Assembly: GCA_963719855.1 (NCBI GenBank)
Contig: CAVRDK010000001.1
Coordinates: 930,001-994,000 of the forward strand
Reading direction: 5' to 3'
Source: CAIQPV01 sp963719855
GTDB taxonomy: Bacteria; Pseudomonadota; Gammaproteobacteria; Burkholderiales; Gallionellaceae
DNA: 64,000 bases
Below, piece after piece: positions 16,868-27,843 of this stretch; position 1 is the stretch's first letter; each line of letters begins with the position of its first letter. The position numbers and the translations under genes were made by a program. The notes under the pieces were generated by a model, which had not been told where the DNA came from, did not search any database, and was given only the letters and a program-made list of their open reading frames with translations.

Positions 16868-18184
16868 CTATTTTTTTTGTTCTAAGCGGTATTCAACGTA
16901 GGCACGGTCAAGTAACTGACGCAGCCAGTCCTGATAGGCCTCCTCGGATTTGAAGCCGCGTATCGCCATGCGCGCCTGCTGTTTTTTCTGTTCCACGCTC
17001 ACGTCGGCATTACGGCGTTCTAGCACCTGAATCAAGTGCCAGCCGAAACCGGATTGCACTGCACCGCTCATTTGTCCAGGCTGCAAAGCATTCATCGCGT
17101 TCTCAAATTCTGGCACTGTGTCGCCGGGTGAAATCCAACCCAGATCTCCACCCTGCGAGGCGCTGCCGTCCTCGGAATAATGCTTGGCCTGATCCGCAAA
17201 ATCGGCGCCTGTTTCAATGCGCTGCTTGATTTCCAGCAGGCGGTTCTTGGCCTCGTTCTCCGGTACCAGTTCGCTGGTCTTGATCAAGATGTGGCGCACG
17301 TGGGTCTGCGTGATCACCACCGGGGCATCCTTGTTGTGCTTCTCGATCAACTTGAGGATATGAAAGCCGTTCGGGCTGCGCAATATCGGACTGACTTCGC
17401 CGGGGTGCATTTTTTGCAGCGCGTCCAAAAACAAGGCCGGTATGCGATCCGCCGGACGCAGCCCCAGATTGCCGCCCTGCATGGCATCCTTGGCATCGGA
17501 AAATTCAGCCGCCACTTGTGCGAAATCTGCGCCATCCTGCAAGCGTGCCAGCGCCTGTCCGGCCCGCAGACGACTAGCCTGGATTTTGTCGGCACTGGCC
17601 TGCTCCGGCACCAGCACCAGAATGTGTGCCAACTGGTATTCCTCACCCTTGCCTTGTTGTTTGGCCTGAGCGGCAAGGTAGTTGTCGATCTCACCATCGC
17701 TGATCACCAGCTTGTTGTCCACTTCTCGTTCGCGCAGGCGGGTGGCGACGATTTCACTGCGGATTTCCTCGCGGAATTTTTTGAAATCCACGCCATCCTG
17801 CGCCAGCTTGGCGCGGAATTCGGCCATTGTAGGGAATTTGTTTTCCTGCGCAATGCGCTGCAGAGCCTTGTCCAGTTGCGTGTCGTCAACATGCACGCCG
17901 GTTTCCTTGGCGAACTGCTCTTGCAGTTTGTCGATAACCATGCGTTCCAGCACTTGCTTTTCCAGCGCCTCCGGTGCTGGCAGCGAAGTACCCTGTTTTT
18001 GCAATTGCTTCATCACGGCGCCGAGACGGTCATCAAGTTCGTGGCGGGTAATCACATCATCATTTACCACCGCAACGATGCGATCTATCGGCACAATTTG
18101 TTTTTGCGGACTCGCCTTCACGGGCAAGTCGGCGGCATAAACGCTGGCCGAACAAGCCAACCATAAGAGCAACACTCGCATCAT
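16868..18184 (-). CDS. surA: Periplasmic peptidyl-prolyl isomerase and outer-membrane protein chaperone SurA
   Basis: SurA escorts unfolded beta-barrel proteins across the periplasm. The product starts with a signal peptide (MMRVLLLWLACSASVYAAD). An N-terminal chaperone domain (DRIVAVVNDDVITRHELDDR) follows, then two parvulin domains, each with the family's QGGxLG feature (MQGGNLGLRP and SQGGDLGWISPGD), and a C-terminal helix. ATG 18184 is preferred over 18199 because the signal peptide then has a normal short basic start. It is downstream of lptD, a SurA client, with a repeat-rich 230-bp gap between. Confidence 0.95.
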   Translation of the reverse strand: MMRVLLLWLACSASVYAADLPVKASPQKQIVPIDRIVAVVNDDVITRHELDDRLGAVMKQLQKQGTSLPAPEALEKQVLERMVIDKLQEQFAKETGVHVDDTQLDKALQRIAQENKFPTMAEFRAKLAQDGVDFKKFREEIRSEIVATRLREREVDNKLVISDGEIDNYLAAQAKQQGKGEEYQLAHILVLVPEQASADKIQASRLRAGQALARLQDGADFAQVAAEFSDAKDAMQGGNLGLRPADRIPALFLDALQKMHPGEVSPILRSPNGFHILKLIEKHNKDAPVVITQTHVRHILIKTSELVPENEAKNRLLEIKQRIETGADFADQAKHYSEDGSASQGGDLGWISPGDTVPEFENAMNALQPGQMSGAVQSGFGWHLIQVLERRNADVSVEQKKQQARMAIRGFKSEEAYQDWLRQLLDRAYVEYRLEQKK

Positions 18185-18282
18185 CTTGTCACGCAACATA
18201 TCCTGCTTTCTTGATCCATTAAGTTAATGGGTATGGCATCGGCACCACCCCATATGATAAAACCCACGATGCCTGTTTCCCC

Positions 18283-18342
18283 TGATGAAACTCCTAGCCA
18301 TTCCACTAGATTGTCAAAAAACGACAACCAAGTGGCTGGTTG
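18283..18342. repeat. Family A palindrome, copy A4, with neighbouring small hairpins
   Basis: TGATGAAACTCCTAGCCATT, then CCACT..TTGTC-aaaaaac-GACAA..AGTGG, then CTGGTTGT. The outer pair CCACT/AGTGG differs from CGACT/AGTCG by compensated bases. Two more small hairpins follow, GCAGC-aa-GCTGC and GGGGCT-aa-AGCCCC, up to 18387. Confidence 0.7.
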
Positions 18343-18430
18343 TACGCAGCAAGCTGCGTGTGAAATTGACACCAAGGGGCTAAAGCCCCAACAACACACG
18401 CAGGCTGGTTATCGCTACGCGAGTTCAACG

Positions 18431-20710
18431 TTACTGCAAACCTTGCCCCGACTGGTCGAGGGAGGGGGCATTCAGCTTGACATAGCCGGCAATGTTCTGG
18501 CGCAACGTGGTCAATGGGTCCGAACCCACCCCCCCCAAACCGTTCAAATCAAGCTGCACAAAGATGCCCGTGGAGGCCTGCTGTGTCGCCGTGACAAAGC
18601 GTTGCGCCACCATGCGCAGTGTCCAACAGTTCTGATTATACTCAAGCCCGCCCAGCGCCTCCAGAATAAGTCCGTCCTGAAAGGAATAATTCCACCGCGC
18701 CACCGCATGCCAGTGAGCGGACAGCGGCCACTGCGTGGACAAATCCACCTGCCGCAGGTTGTCGCGCGTAAAGCGGTAGCCCAGGTTGAGCACCTTGCCG
18801 CTTTCTGGCTGGTAACGCGCCGACGCATTGAATTGCTCGGCTTGTGACAGGACGGGGTTGTATTGGAAGTTGCTGTCCAGTGACCAGGCATGCGTTACTT
18901 GGCCGGAAGCCGCGAGCACGATGTCTGACTTGGTGGTGACTGGCTCTATCGGAGTTACCACAGGAACCACACCCGTGATCACCGGCTGGATCACCGGCGG
19001 CAGATTCACCTGTGGCGTATTAGCGCTGAAGCGCTCGCCGATGGCCACGCGCATCTGTTCCGCGCCAGTGTCCGGCTGGAGCAGGCGTGAGGTAAGCGCC
19101 AGCGTTACCTGGTTGGCGTCGCCGATACGGTCACTGCCTAAATAACGGTTTTCGGTAAACATCTGGGCAAAGCTGAAGTCAGGCTGTGCCGAGTCGAAAT
19201 TCGGCAACTGGCTCTGGTCACGATAGGGGATATACACATAATATGCTCGTGGCTCCAGCGTCTGCACAAAATTCTTCCCCGCCAGCCCTAAGTCGCGCTC
19301 CATCGTCATGCCGCTGTCCACGCTAAAAATCGGCAAGGTGCGGGTTGCATTGGGCATATCTGACATATTGTTTACACCCATCGTGTAATCGGTGTAGTGC
19401 AGTTCAATCTTTGGAGTCAGATAAAACGCGGGCCGGGCAACCAGCGGATAGCTCACACCTGGATTAAGCACCAGACGCTGCCCGTTAACCAGAGTGGGAT
19501 GGCGAAAGTCCGAATATTGCCCGGCGAATGTCAGGTTTTCGTTGTCTATCATACGTTGTGCGTCCACATTAACTTGCGGGAGACTATTGTACGGTGGCGT
19601 CACTGGTGCGAGCGGATCCTGCAAGGTCTGGAAACTTTGCACCATCGTTGAGGCATTCCACCAGCCGCCCGAATAAGCCAACACACCTTGGCGCAACAGT
19701 GTGGTTTGTGAGGTGACGTTTACCGAGTTAGATAGATCACGGAAATAAGCATCATCTGAAGCAAGGCTAAAGTCTACCGAGCCGTTCAGTCCACTGCCGA
19801 AATTTTCTTTGTGAATTAAAGTCAGCAGCGAACGGGTGCTGCCGGTAAGACGGTCCCCGGGCAACACATCCAGATTTGCCACGCCGGAATAAGTCGGTTC
19901 CAGATAACGAAACTCATTGTTGAGCATCATGCCGCGCTTCTGTATTATTCGTGGAGCGAACGTGTCGTCGAGGTTGGGCGAAATGTTCCAGTAATAGGGT
20001 AGAGTCAATTCGCTGCCGCCGCTGACAGTGCTGCCATATCCCGGGGCAAGAAAACCCGATTTGCGCTGGCTGTTAAGCGGAAAGTCCATCCATGGCGTGT
20101 ATAGGATGGGCACGCCCATAAACTCTATATACGCGTGGTGCGCCACTCCCATCTGACTGTTCTGGTCTATCTCCAGCTCCCGTACTTTCATCTGCCAGTC
20201 ATCCTGATCCACCGGACAGGTGGTGTAAGTGACATCGCGCAAGATATAGTTCTGCTTGCCTGCCAGATGCAGGTTATCCGCACTGCCATGCGCATGGGCA
20301 TCTCCTAACAGGAAAACCGGCTGCGTCATGTCGCCGATATTGGTATCCAGATTGAGATTGAGATGCGGACCCTGAATCACGTTGTTGCTCTGCTCTATGC
20401 GCACAGAACCGTCGGCCGACACATCATTGCTGTCCTGCAAATACAACAGCTTGTCGGCATATATCACCTCCCCGCTCTTGTGTAACTCGACCTCGCCGAT
20501 GGCTTCAATCTGCTTGTTTTTCTTGCCTTCCATCCGTTGCGCCGAAATGAAGATCGGCGTTTCTTCCTGATTTCCCCCCGGACGACTTTTCGGCGCATTC
20601 ATGAGGGTGCGATCCAATTTCAGCGTCAGTTCATCATTTTCTCCGGCACAGGCCAGCGAAACAAAAACACAGAACAGCGAGAACAAGACGGGATTGAGAC
20701 GAAAGCGCAT
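18431..20710 (-). CDS. lptD: LPS-assembly outer membrane protein LptD
   Basis: LptD is the outer-membrane barrel that, with LptE, inserts lipopolysaccharide into the outer leaflet. The 759-aa product has a signal peptide (about 1-22), a periplasmic beta-jellyroll of the OstA/LptA type (PIFISAQRMEGKKNKQIEAI to about 170), and a long C-terminal barrel. After the signal peptide I see only two cysteines (TTCPVDQDD and NQNCWTLRM), so one disulphide instead of the two interlocked ones in E. coli. It is the first gene of lptD-surA-pdxA-rsmA and divergent from amgK. Confidence 0.93.
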   Translation of the reverse strand: MRFRLNPVLFSLFCVFVSLACAGENDELTLKLDRTLMNAPKSRPGGNQEETPIFISAQRMEGKKNKQIEAIGEVELHKSGEVIYADKLLYLQDSNDVSADGSVRIEQSNNVIQGPHLNLNLDTNIGDMTQPVFLLGDAHAHGSADNLHLAGKQNYILRDVTYTTCPVDQDDWQMKVRELEIDQNSQMGVAHHAYIEFMGVPILYTPWMDFPLNSQRKSGFLAPGYGSTVSGGSELTLPYYWNISPNLDDTFAPRIIQKRGMMLNNEFRYLEPTYSGVANLDVLPGDRLTGSTRSLLTLIHKENFGSGLNGSVDFSLASDDAYFRDLSNSVNVTSQTTLLRQGVLAYSGGWWNASTMVQSFQTLQDPLAPVTPPYNSLPQVNVDAQRMIDNENLTFAGQYSDFRHPTLVNGQRLVLNPGVSYPLVARPAFYLTPKIELHYTDYTMGVNNMSDMPNATRTLPIFSVDSGMTMERDLGLAGKNFVQTLEPRAYYVYIPYRDQSQLPNFDSAQPDFSFAQMFTENRYLGSDRIGDANQVTLALTSRLLQPDTGAEQMRVAIGERFSANTPQVNLPPVIQPVITGVVPVVTPIEPVTTKSDIVLAASGQVTHAWSLDSNFQYNPVLSQAEQFNASARYQPESGKVLNLGYRFTRDNLRQVDLSTQWPLSAHWHAVARWNYSFQDGLILEALGGLEYNQNCWTLRMVAQRFVTATQQASTGIFVQLDLNGLGGVGSDPLTTLRQNIAGYVKLNAPSLDQSGQGLQ

Positions 20711-20794
20711 GGTGCGGAATAGGCAAATTAAGGTGTTAAAATCTCACACATTCAAGATTAAAGCAATCCCGACCCTAACTTACAAGAACCTGCC

Positions 20795-21799
20795 ATGCAA
20801 CGCTTACAGCAACTTACCGAATGGCTCCACAGCCATTTCCCTGACTCCTCGTTCGATCTTGCCCCCGCCTCCGCCGATGCCAGCTTCCGCCGCTATTTCC
20901 GCGCCACCTTTGTAAATGGACAAACGCGCATCGTGATGGATGCTCCGCCGCAGCACGAAAACTGCCGCCCGTTCCTGCACATCGGCAAGTTGTTCGAGGA
21001 TGCAGGAACGCATGTGCCGCATGTGTATGCACAGGATATGGAGCATGGCTTCCTGCTGCTGTCCGATCTGGGCAACACCACTTACCTGCAAGCACTGAGC
21101 GAAGGGAATGCGGACACAGCACGCGAACTTTATGGCGCTGCCACCGATGCGCTGATCCACATCCAGCTCGCCAGCCGCGAAAATGAATTGCCTCCTTACG
21201 ACGAAGCGCTGTTGCGGCGTGAACTAAACCTGTTCCCCGAGTGGTATATCGCCAAACACCTGAACTATACACTGGATGAGAAACAAAGCACCAAACTGGA
21301 AACAGTATTTCAGCGCATCATCCAGAACAACCTCGCGCAGCCGCGCGTGTACGTACACCGCGACTACCACTCGCGCAATTTGATGGTGACGGAACCCAAT
21401 CCCGGTATCCTGGATTTTCAGGATGCTGTGTATGGCCCCATCACCTACGATCTCGCCTCGCTGTTCAAGGATGCCTATATCCGCTGGGAAGAAGAGCAGG
21501 TCATTGACTGGCTGATCCGCTATTGGGAAAAAGCGCGCAAAGCCGGGCTGCCCGTGCATAAGGACTTTGCCGACCTGTACCGCGACTACGAATGGATGGG
21601 CGTGCAGCGCCACATCAAAGTGCTGGGCATCTTTGCGCGCCTGTATCACCGCGACGGCAAGGAAGGCTACTTGAAAAACATGCCGCTGGTGATGGACTAC
21701 CTGCGCCGCGCCTGCGTGCGCTACATCGACCTCAAGCCGCTGCTCAACCTTCTGGACGTGCTGGAGCAGAAAAAGCCGGAAGTGAGATTCACGTTTTGA
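20795..21799 (+). CDS. amgK: Anomeric MurNAc/GlcNAc kinase of cell-wall recycling
   Basis: AmgK phosphorylates recycled N-acetylmuramic acid at the anomeric position. With MurU this regenerates UDP-MurNAc and bypasses de novo synthesis. The 334-aa product belongs to the aminoglycoside phosphotransferase fold: Brenner-type catalytic loop VHRDYHSRNLMV and metal-binding GILDFQDAVYGP. The N-terminus SFRRYFRATF contributes to nucleotide binding. The next gene is murU, overlapping by four bases, which supports the specific assignment over a generic phosphotransferase. Confidence 0.9.
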   Translation: MQRLQQLTEWLHSHFPDSSFDLAPASADASFRRYFRATFVNGQTRIVMDAPPQHENCRPFLHIGKLFEDAGTHVPHVYAQDMEHGFLLLSDLGNTTYLQALSEGNADTARELYGAATDALIHIQLASRENELPPYDEALLRRELNLFPEWYIAKHLNYTLDEKQSTKLETVFQRIIQNNLAQPRVYVHRDYHSRNLMVTEPNPGILDFQDAVYGPITYDLASLFKDAYIRWEEEQVIDWLIRYWEKARKAGLPVHKDFADLYRDYEWMGVQRHIKVLGIFARLYHRDGKEGYLKNMPLVMDYLRRACVRYIDLKPLLNLLDVLEQKKPEVRFTF

Positions 21800-22486
21800 A
21801 GGCCATGATACTAGCAGCAGGTCGTGGCGAAAGAATGCGCCCGCTCACCGACCACACGCCCAAGCCTTTGTTGATGATTGGCGGCAAGCCGCTGATCGAG
21901 TGGCACATCGAAAGACTGGTGCGCGCGGGCATAACTGAAACCATCATCAACCACGCGCATCTTGGCGCGCAAATTGAGACCGCGCTGGGCGACGGCAGCC
22001 GCTATGGCGCACATATACGCTACTCATCCGAAGCGACGGCGCTGGAAACTGCGGGAGGCATCGCCTACGCTCTGCACCTGCTGGGCGATGAGCCTTTCGC
22101 CGTTGTCAACGGCGACATCTACTGCGACTACGATTTCACGCACCTGCTCACGCGCGCGGCGGCGTTCCAGGTTGGCGGCAATGCCGCGCATCTCGTTCTG
22201 GTCAACAACCCCGCGCATCATCCCAATGGGGATTTCGGTTTGCAGCATGGGAGGGTAACCGATTGCGCTCCGAAGCTCACCTTCAGTGGCATCGGCCTCT
22301 ACCAGTCTGCGCTATTTGCCGACATCGCACGCGGAACCAAGGCTCCGCTCGCTCCGTTGCTGCGCGCGCAGATCGCACTGGACAAGGTTAGCGGCGAGCA
22401 TTTCACCGGTCACTGGGTGGATGTCGGTACGCCGCAACGCCTCGAACAACTCGACAACGAGCTGCGCGCGTCGCAGAATGTCGGCC

Positions 22487-22494
<8 letters not shown>
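21796..22494 (+). CDS. murU: N-acetylmuramate alpha-1-phosphate uridylyltransferase
   Basis: MurU makes UDP-MurNAc from MurNAc-1-phosphate and UTP. The sequence shows the nucleotidyltransferase loop MILAAGRGERMRPLTDHTPK, metal-binding VVNGDIYCDYD, and a C-terminal WVDVGTPQRLEQLD. The start is most likely TTG 21796 (MKAMILAAG), overlapping the amgK stop as TTGA; ATG 21805 is the alternative. Length is 232 aa. It lies between amgK and pepP, and its stop overlaps the pepP start by eight bases, so the three genes form one transcription unit. Confidence 0.9.
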
Positions 22495-23791
<1,297 letters not shown>

Positions 23792-23863
23792 ATAGATGGA
23801 CTACAACCCTGCCATTTACAAAGGATATCGCTTCCAGCACAGCATTCGATAATTAAGACGCAT

Positions 23864-24337
23864 TTAGCCAGAAATGCGCAAACCGGTTTTTTTCAGTATA
23901 CGGGTGCTGTAAAGGATTTCATGTTTACGGCAGGCGTCACCCAGTAGCTCAGCGATCTGCATAGCAAGTTGTTCCGCTTCTGCGCGATCATGGCCATGCA
24001 CCATGGCAAAGAGGTTGTAAGTCCAGTCCGGCAACTGACGCGGGCGCTGGTAGCAGTGGCTGACAAAATCCAGTTGACCGATGCGCACACCCAGTTCGTC
24101 GATGCGTTCATCCGCCACATCCCACACCGTCATTCCATTGGCCTTGTAGCCCAGAGCATAATGATTTGGCACTGCCCCGATGCGGCGAATGACGCCGCTT
24201 TCCAGCATGACGCGCAGCCGCTCCATCACTTCGTCGGGCGTGATTCCGATCTGCTCCGCCACGGCGTGATATGGCTGCGGAACCAGAGGCAGACCTTTCT
24301 GGGTGGCGAGGATAATTGCTCGATCAACAGCGTCCAT
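23864..24337 (-). CDS. nirH: Siroheme decarboxylase subunit NirH
   Basis: A small Lrp/AsnC-like protein of heme d1 biosynthesis. With NirD, L and G it decarboxylates siroheme to 12,18-didecarboxysiroheme. The N-terminal winged helix (MDAVDRAIILATQKGLPLV, YHAVAEQIGITPDEVMERL) and the RRIGAVPNHYALGYKANGM and YQRPRQLPDWTYNLFAMVHG blocks are characteristic. ATG 24337 gives 157 aa, matching the paralogues; a TTG at 24370 would add 11 residues. It is the last gene of the nir cluster here: the next gene (pepP) is convergent, so nirJ does not follow. Confidence 0.88.
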   Translation of the reverse strand: MDAVDRAIILATQKGLPLVPQPYHAVAEQIGITPDEVMERLRVMLESGVIRRIGAVPNHYALGYKANGMTVWDVADERIDELGVRIGQLDFVSHCYQRPRQLPDWTYNLFAMVHGHDRAEAEQLAMQIAELLGDACRKHEILYSTRILKKTGLRISG

Positions 24338-24387
24338 GAGAATAAATCTTTGTTTATGAGAGATGTCCAATTGATCTATTGATGGCG

Positions 24388-24834
24388 TTATGCCCGCAAC
24401 TTCAATTCGACGAAATATTCTTTGATTTTCGGCATATTGTAGACCGGGTAGCCGGTTTCGATCTCGATCCTTTCAATCGCATCCTGCATGCCTTGTGGAG
24501 CCTCCGTGGCCAGCACGAACCACATATTGAGCGCATGGTCGCGGGCGTAATTGTGCGCCACCTCGGACATTTGATTGACGATCCCGGCTACGCGCTCGAA
24601 ATCCTTGGGGATGATTTTCATCGCGGCCAAGCTCAAACTGCCACCCAAACGTTCGGCATGGTACATGGGGCCGAAACGGGTCAGCACCTTGTCGTTGAGT
24701 AGCCTTTCCAGGCGCACCAACAATTCACTTTCGCTCGTGCCGAGCCGTTGCGCGACCTCGGCATAGGGGTTTGCGCAGAGGGGAAACTCTCCCTGTAACT
24801 GGTTGATGATAGCCCGATCCAACTCATCCATCAT
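24388..24834 (-). CDS. nirG: Siroheme decarboxylase subunit NirG
   Basis: A paralogue of NirD/L/H acting in the same siroheme decarboxylation. The 148-aa product begins MMDELDRAIINQLQGEFPL and has LTRFGPMYHAERLGGSLSLA and NYARDHALNMWFVLATEAP. In the position where NirH and NirL have the WTYNLF/WRYNLF stretch it has NMWFVLA, which aligns it with the NirD/G branch. The ATG overlaps the nirDL stop (ATGA), showing translational coupling. Confidence 0.87.
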   Translation of the reverse strand: MMDELDRAIINQLQGEFPLCANPYAEVAQRLGTSESELLVRLERLLNDKVLTRFGPMYHAERLGGSLSLAAMKIIPKDFERVAGIVNQMSEVAHNYARDHALNMWFVLATEAPQGMQDAIERIEIETGYPVYNMPKIKEYFVELKLRA

Positions 24835-25823
24835 GCCGCCGCCCGTGCATAACGGGCGCCGCATTGTTTGAAGCGGCGAGTACTGAACAATACTTCGCAA
24901 GCGATATGCTGCAGGCCGCAACCCTGACGCATCTTCTCAACCAAGACCAGGACTTCCTCGCGATCATGGCCATGGATCATGCAGAACAGGTTGTAGCGCC
25001 AGACCGGCAAGCGCCTGGGACGACGGTAGCACAGGGTGACAAACTCCAGTTTGCCCAGACACGAGCCCAACCGGCTTATCTCTTCGTCGGGGATGTCCCA
25101 CACCACCATGGCGTTGGCGCGGTAACCCAGTTCGTGGTGGCGCACCACCACCCCCATACGCTTGATTACGCCCGTCTGGATCAGGTTTTGCACCCCCTCA
25201 ATCACATCAGTTTCAGACAATCCCAAAGCTGCTCCTACTGCGCCGAAAGGGCGCTCGACAATAGGCAGGCCGGATTGAATGGCGGCGATCAGTCGGCTTT
25301 CCTGTTCGTTCAGGAGATAGGGTTGGCGCAGCGAACCGGTATGGCTTTCGATAATATTGGCGTTCTTGCGCTTGCAGCCGGTCATGTCGAAACCCAGATC
25401 AATGTGATACTCCTCTACCAGAGGCAGAAAAAGAACCTTGCAGCCTGAACGTTCCTCAATTTCCTTCAACACCCGCTGCAGCGTCACTTCATCCGGCGCC
25501 GCCACCACGAACCACAGGTTGTAATGGTGCTCGCGCTGGTAATTATGGTTAACTTCTGGATAGCCGTTCACCATCTGCGCCACTTCGTCCAGCTTGTCTT
25601 CTGCCACTGCCAGCGCTGCTAGCGTGCTGACACCTATGCTGCGCGGACGGAACACGGCACCAACTCGACTAACCGTGCCCTGTTGCTGCAACCGTTTAAG
25701 CATCTGCAACACCTCGGCTTGCCCAACACCCAGGCGCCCGGCAATCTCCAAAAATGGTTCTGGCACGAGCGGAAAATCATGCTGGTAGTCATTGAGCAGT
25801 TGAAGCTCCAAGGCGGCGTTCAT
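24831..25823 (-). CDS. nirDL: Fused siroheme decarboxylase subunits NirD-NirL
   Basis: A 330-aa protein with two Lrp-like modules in tandem. The first (1-150) is NirD-like: RVGAVFRPRSIGVSTLAALA and NYQREHHYNLWFVVAAP. The second (about 175-330) is NirL-like: KRMGVVVRHHELGYRANAMV and YRRPRRLPVWRYNLFCMIHG. In Pseudomonas these are separate genes; fusion is known in other denitrifiers. Fusion fixes the two subunits in equal amounts. It starts just before the nirF stop and overlaps nirG at its end. Confidence 0.88.
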   Translation of the reverse strand: MNAALELQLLNDYQHDFPLVPEPFLEIAGRLGVGQAEVLQMLKRLQQQGTVSRVGAVFRPRSIGVSTLAALAVAEDKLDEVAQMVNGYPEVNHNYQREHHYNLWFVVAAPDEVTLQRVLKEIEERSGCKVLFLPLVEEYHIDLGFDMTGCKRKNANIIESHTGSLRQPYLLNEQESRLIAAIQSGLPIVERPFGAVGAALGLSETDVIEGVQNLIQTGVIKRMGVVVRHHELGYRANAMVVWDIPDEEISRLGSCLGKLEFVTLCYRRPRRLPVWRYNLFCMIHGHDREEVLVLVEKMRQGCGLQHIACEVLFSTRRFKQCGARYARAAA

Positions 25824-26992
25824 AAGCCGGTACGATTGGCACGGTGGGTGAAGAAAATACCGCTCGGGCTAGTGGCGGGGAGTTCGCCTTGCACGGCAAA
25901 TGTCTCGCTATCGTAGATGATAAGTTTGTTGTCATCGCGTGCAGATATCCAGACAGATTCGCCGCGCGGGGTGAATTCCATATGCAACACCGCCTTGCCT
26001 GGCTTGAGTGTCTTCACTATCTTGCGGCTTGGCACATCGATGACTTGCACGGTGTCGTTATCGGGAAAAGCAAAATTCACCCATACTTGGCGGTTATCCG
26101 GCCGCGCCACTATGAATACCGGCTGGCTATGCACCGGAATGCGCCCGATTTCTTTCCAGTCGGTCTTATCGATCACCAACACTTCATGGCGCCCTACCGC
26201 CGGCACCAACAACTCGTTGCCCGTTGCTGCCCATCCGCCCAAATGCGGCATCTTATATACCGGCAGCTTCTGCTCGCCCTTGCCATACCCGTCCAGTATC
26301 CGTTTTACGCCTGCATCCAAGTTCCACAAATCCAGTAATGCCAAGCCATCTTCGCCGAACAAACCTGCCAGATAATAACGTCCATCGGCAGTAATCATGC
26401 CATCGTATGGCTCCTTGCCGATGTGGGTGAATTTGCGCAACAAAGGTTGGGTCGGCGTTGTGAAATCTCCGACCCATATTTCGCCGCTATCAAACAGGCT
26501 CCACACGAAACGATTTCCTGGCACATCAACTAGTCCAATCACTTTGGACAATTTCCTTTCCGCGTCCAGCGCAGGAATATCTACTACCAGATCGAGCGTT
26601 GTGGAATCAAATATCTTGACTCCACCAGGCGTGTAATTTGCCACAGCCACTAATTTGCCATCCTGTGAAATGGAACCACCGATGCTGTTGCCGGATTGTA
26701 TTATCCGTTTGACCACGCACATTTTCAGCAGATCAACCTTGGTCAGGCCACCATCTCGTCCAAAAACGTAGGCATAGCGGCCATCGCGAGAATACTTGAC
26801 TGAAGCATGAGAAAGATCGCCCAAGCCAGCAATTTTCCCCAGCACCGAACGACCACTGGTTTCAACCACTTCAACACTGCCGGTGGCACGCTCGATCACC
26901 AAGCCGAGATCGCCTGTCCCGCGCAAAGGTGCATTCGCACACCCCTGCAGGGCAAGTATTATTAAGGCAAGAAAACTAATGCGGGTTAACAT
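25820..26992 (-). CDS. nirF: NirF, heme d1 biosynthesis lipoprotein
   Basis: NirF is periplasmic and catalyses the last oxidation, dihydro-heme d1 to heme d1. The 390-aa product has a lipoprotein signal (FLALIILALQGCANA, lipobox LQGC). An eight-bladed propeller related to the d1 domain of NirS follows, with blade motifs such as YSRDGRYAYVFGRDGGLTK and KPGKAVLHMEFTPRG. I start at ATG 26992 inside the end of nirC, since the lipobox then falls at a normal distance. It overlaps nirDL by four bases. Confidence 0.9.
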   Translation of the reverse strand: MLTRISFLALIILALQGCANAPLRGTGDLGLVIERATGSVEVVETSGRSVLGKIAGLGDLSHASVKYSRDGRYAYVFGRDGGLTKVDLLKMCVVKRIIQSGNSIGGSISQDGKLVAVANYTPGGVKIFDSTTLDLVVDIPALDAERKLSKVIGLVDVPGNRFVWSLFDSGEIWVGDFTTPTQPLLRKFTHIGKEPYDGMITADGRYYLAGLFGEDGLALLDLWNLDAGVKRILDGYGKGEQKLPVYKMPHLGGWAATGNELLVPAVGRHEVLVIDKTDWKEIGRIPVHSQPVFIVARPDNRQVWVNFAFPDNDTVQVIDVPSRKIVKTLKPGKAVLHMEFTPRGESVWISARDDNKLIIYDSETFAVQGELPATSPSGIFFTHRANRTGL

Positions 26993-27380
26993 TGGGGAAT
27001 CCCTGCTTGAGATTTTCAACAATCCACTCTGCTTCAGCTTCGCTCAGAAACGATTGCCAAGGTGGCATCGGCGTGCCTGGGCGACCATGCAGAATGGTCG
27101 CCGCCAAGCCACTATCAGGCTTTTGCCTGAGTGCTTCGGGTGTCAGGGGGAGACCGAGACCACCGGTCAGTTGCAAGCCGTGACACGAGCCGCAATCGTT
27201 ACGCACCATTTGGATTAGCTCGGTGCGGCGTGCCGCATCAGGCGCTGCCGGGGCGGCACAGGCTACCCCGACGGAAAACAGTAAAGAGCCCAGCGCAAGC
27301 CCAAAAGAAAACACACGCCATGACTGCAGGTCTGAGGCCGGGAAGGAAACTGCTTTGGTGAACCCAACTTCATGTTGCAT
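26976..27380 (-). CDS. nirC: NirC-like monoheme c-type cytochrome
   Basis: A periplasmic cytochrome of about 134 aa with an N-terminal signal/anchor (FGLALGSLLFSVGVACAAP), one heme site NDCGSCHGLQLTGGLG, and a likely methionine ligand in RPGTPMPPWQSFLS. NirC proteins can donate electrons to NirS and are proposed to serve heme d1 maturation. ATG 27380 is preceded by AAGG at eight bases; GTG 27389 is possible. The stop overlaps the nirF start. Confidence 0.85.
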   Translation of the reverse strand: MQHEVGFTKAVSFPASDLQSWRVFSFGLALGSLLFSVGVACAAPAAPDAARRTELIQMVRNDCGSCHGLQLTGGLGLPLTPEALRQKPDSGLAATILHGRPGTPMPPWQSFLSEAEAEWIVENLKQGFPNVNPH

Positions 27381-27419
27381 TACAGACACCTTAACAGCTT
27401 CGCACCAAGCCTGGACAAT

Positions 27420-27749
27420 TTAATGCGCCAGCACCCATTCCACCAAGGTCTTGATGTCAGCATCGCTGACTTTCGGACTATTGGGAGGCATCGGAATTGG
27501 ACCCCATACCCCGGAGCCGCCAGCCTTCACCTTCTTGATCAGCTTGTCCTCGGCATCCTTGTCGCCCTTATACTTCTTGGCAACATCCTGATAGGCCGGT
27601 CCGACCAGTTTTTTGTCAACGGTATGGCAGGCCAAACAGTTGTTGGCTTTCGCCAGTGCTTCGCCTTTCGCCATATCTACTGCTGCGCCGGCTGTCTGCG
27701 CACTCATCAGCCAAGCACCTGCCAGAATCATTGCATAACGTGTTTTCAT
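27420..27749 (-). CDS. nirM: Cytochrome c551/c8-type electron donor
   Basis: A 109-aa small periplasmic cytochrome c of the Pseudomonas c551 type. It has a signal peptide (MKTRYAMILAGAWLMSAQTAGA), a heme site NNCLACHTVDKKLVGPAY, and a methionine ligand in GVWGPIPMPPNSP. It passes electrons to NirS. I start at ATG 27749 with AAAGGTAA upstream, since the longer frame to 27815 lacks a signal. It lies 94 bp downstream of nirS. Confidence 0.9.
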   Translation of the reverse strand: MKTRYAMILAGAWLMSAQTAGAAVDMAKGEALAKANNCLACHTVDKKLVGPAYQDVAKKYKGDKDAEDKLIKKVKAGGSGVWGPIPMPPNSPKVSDADIKTLVEWVLAH

Positions 27750-27843
27750 TACATTTACCTTTCGACTATTTAAGTTTCCAAACCACCGGGCGCATGGGAA
27801 TTCCAAATGGCCCATGTTCCCGGTCGTTCATCGCATTTCCAGA

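Noticed and set aside
17180..18166. 328-codon plus-strand frame opposite surA
   Set aside because: Shadow of SurA; composition and lack of motifs.
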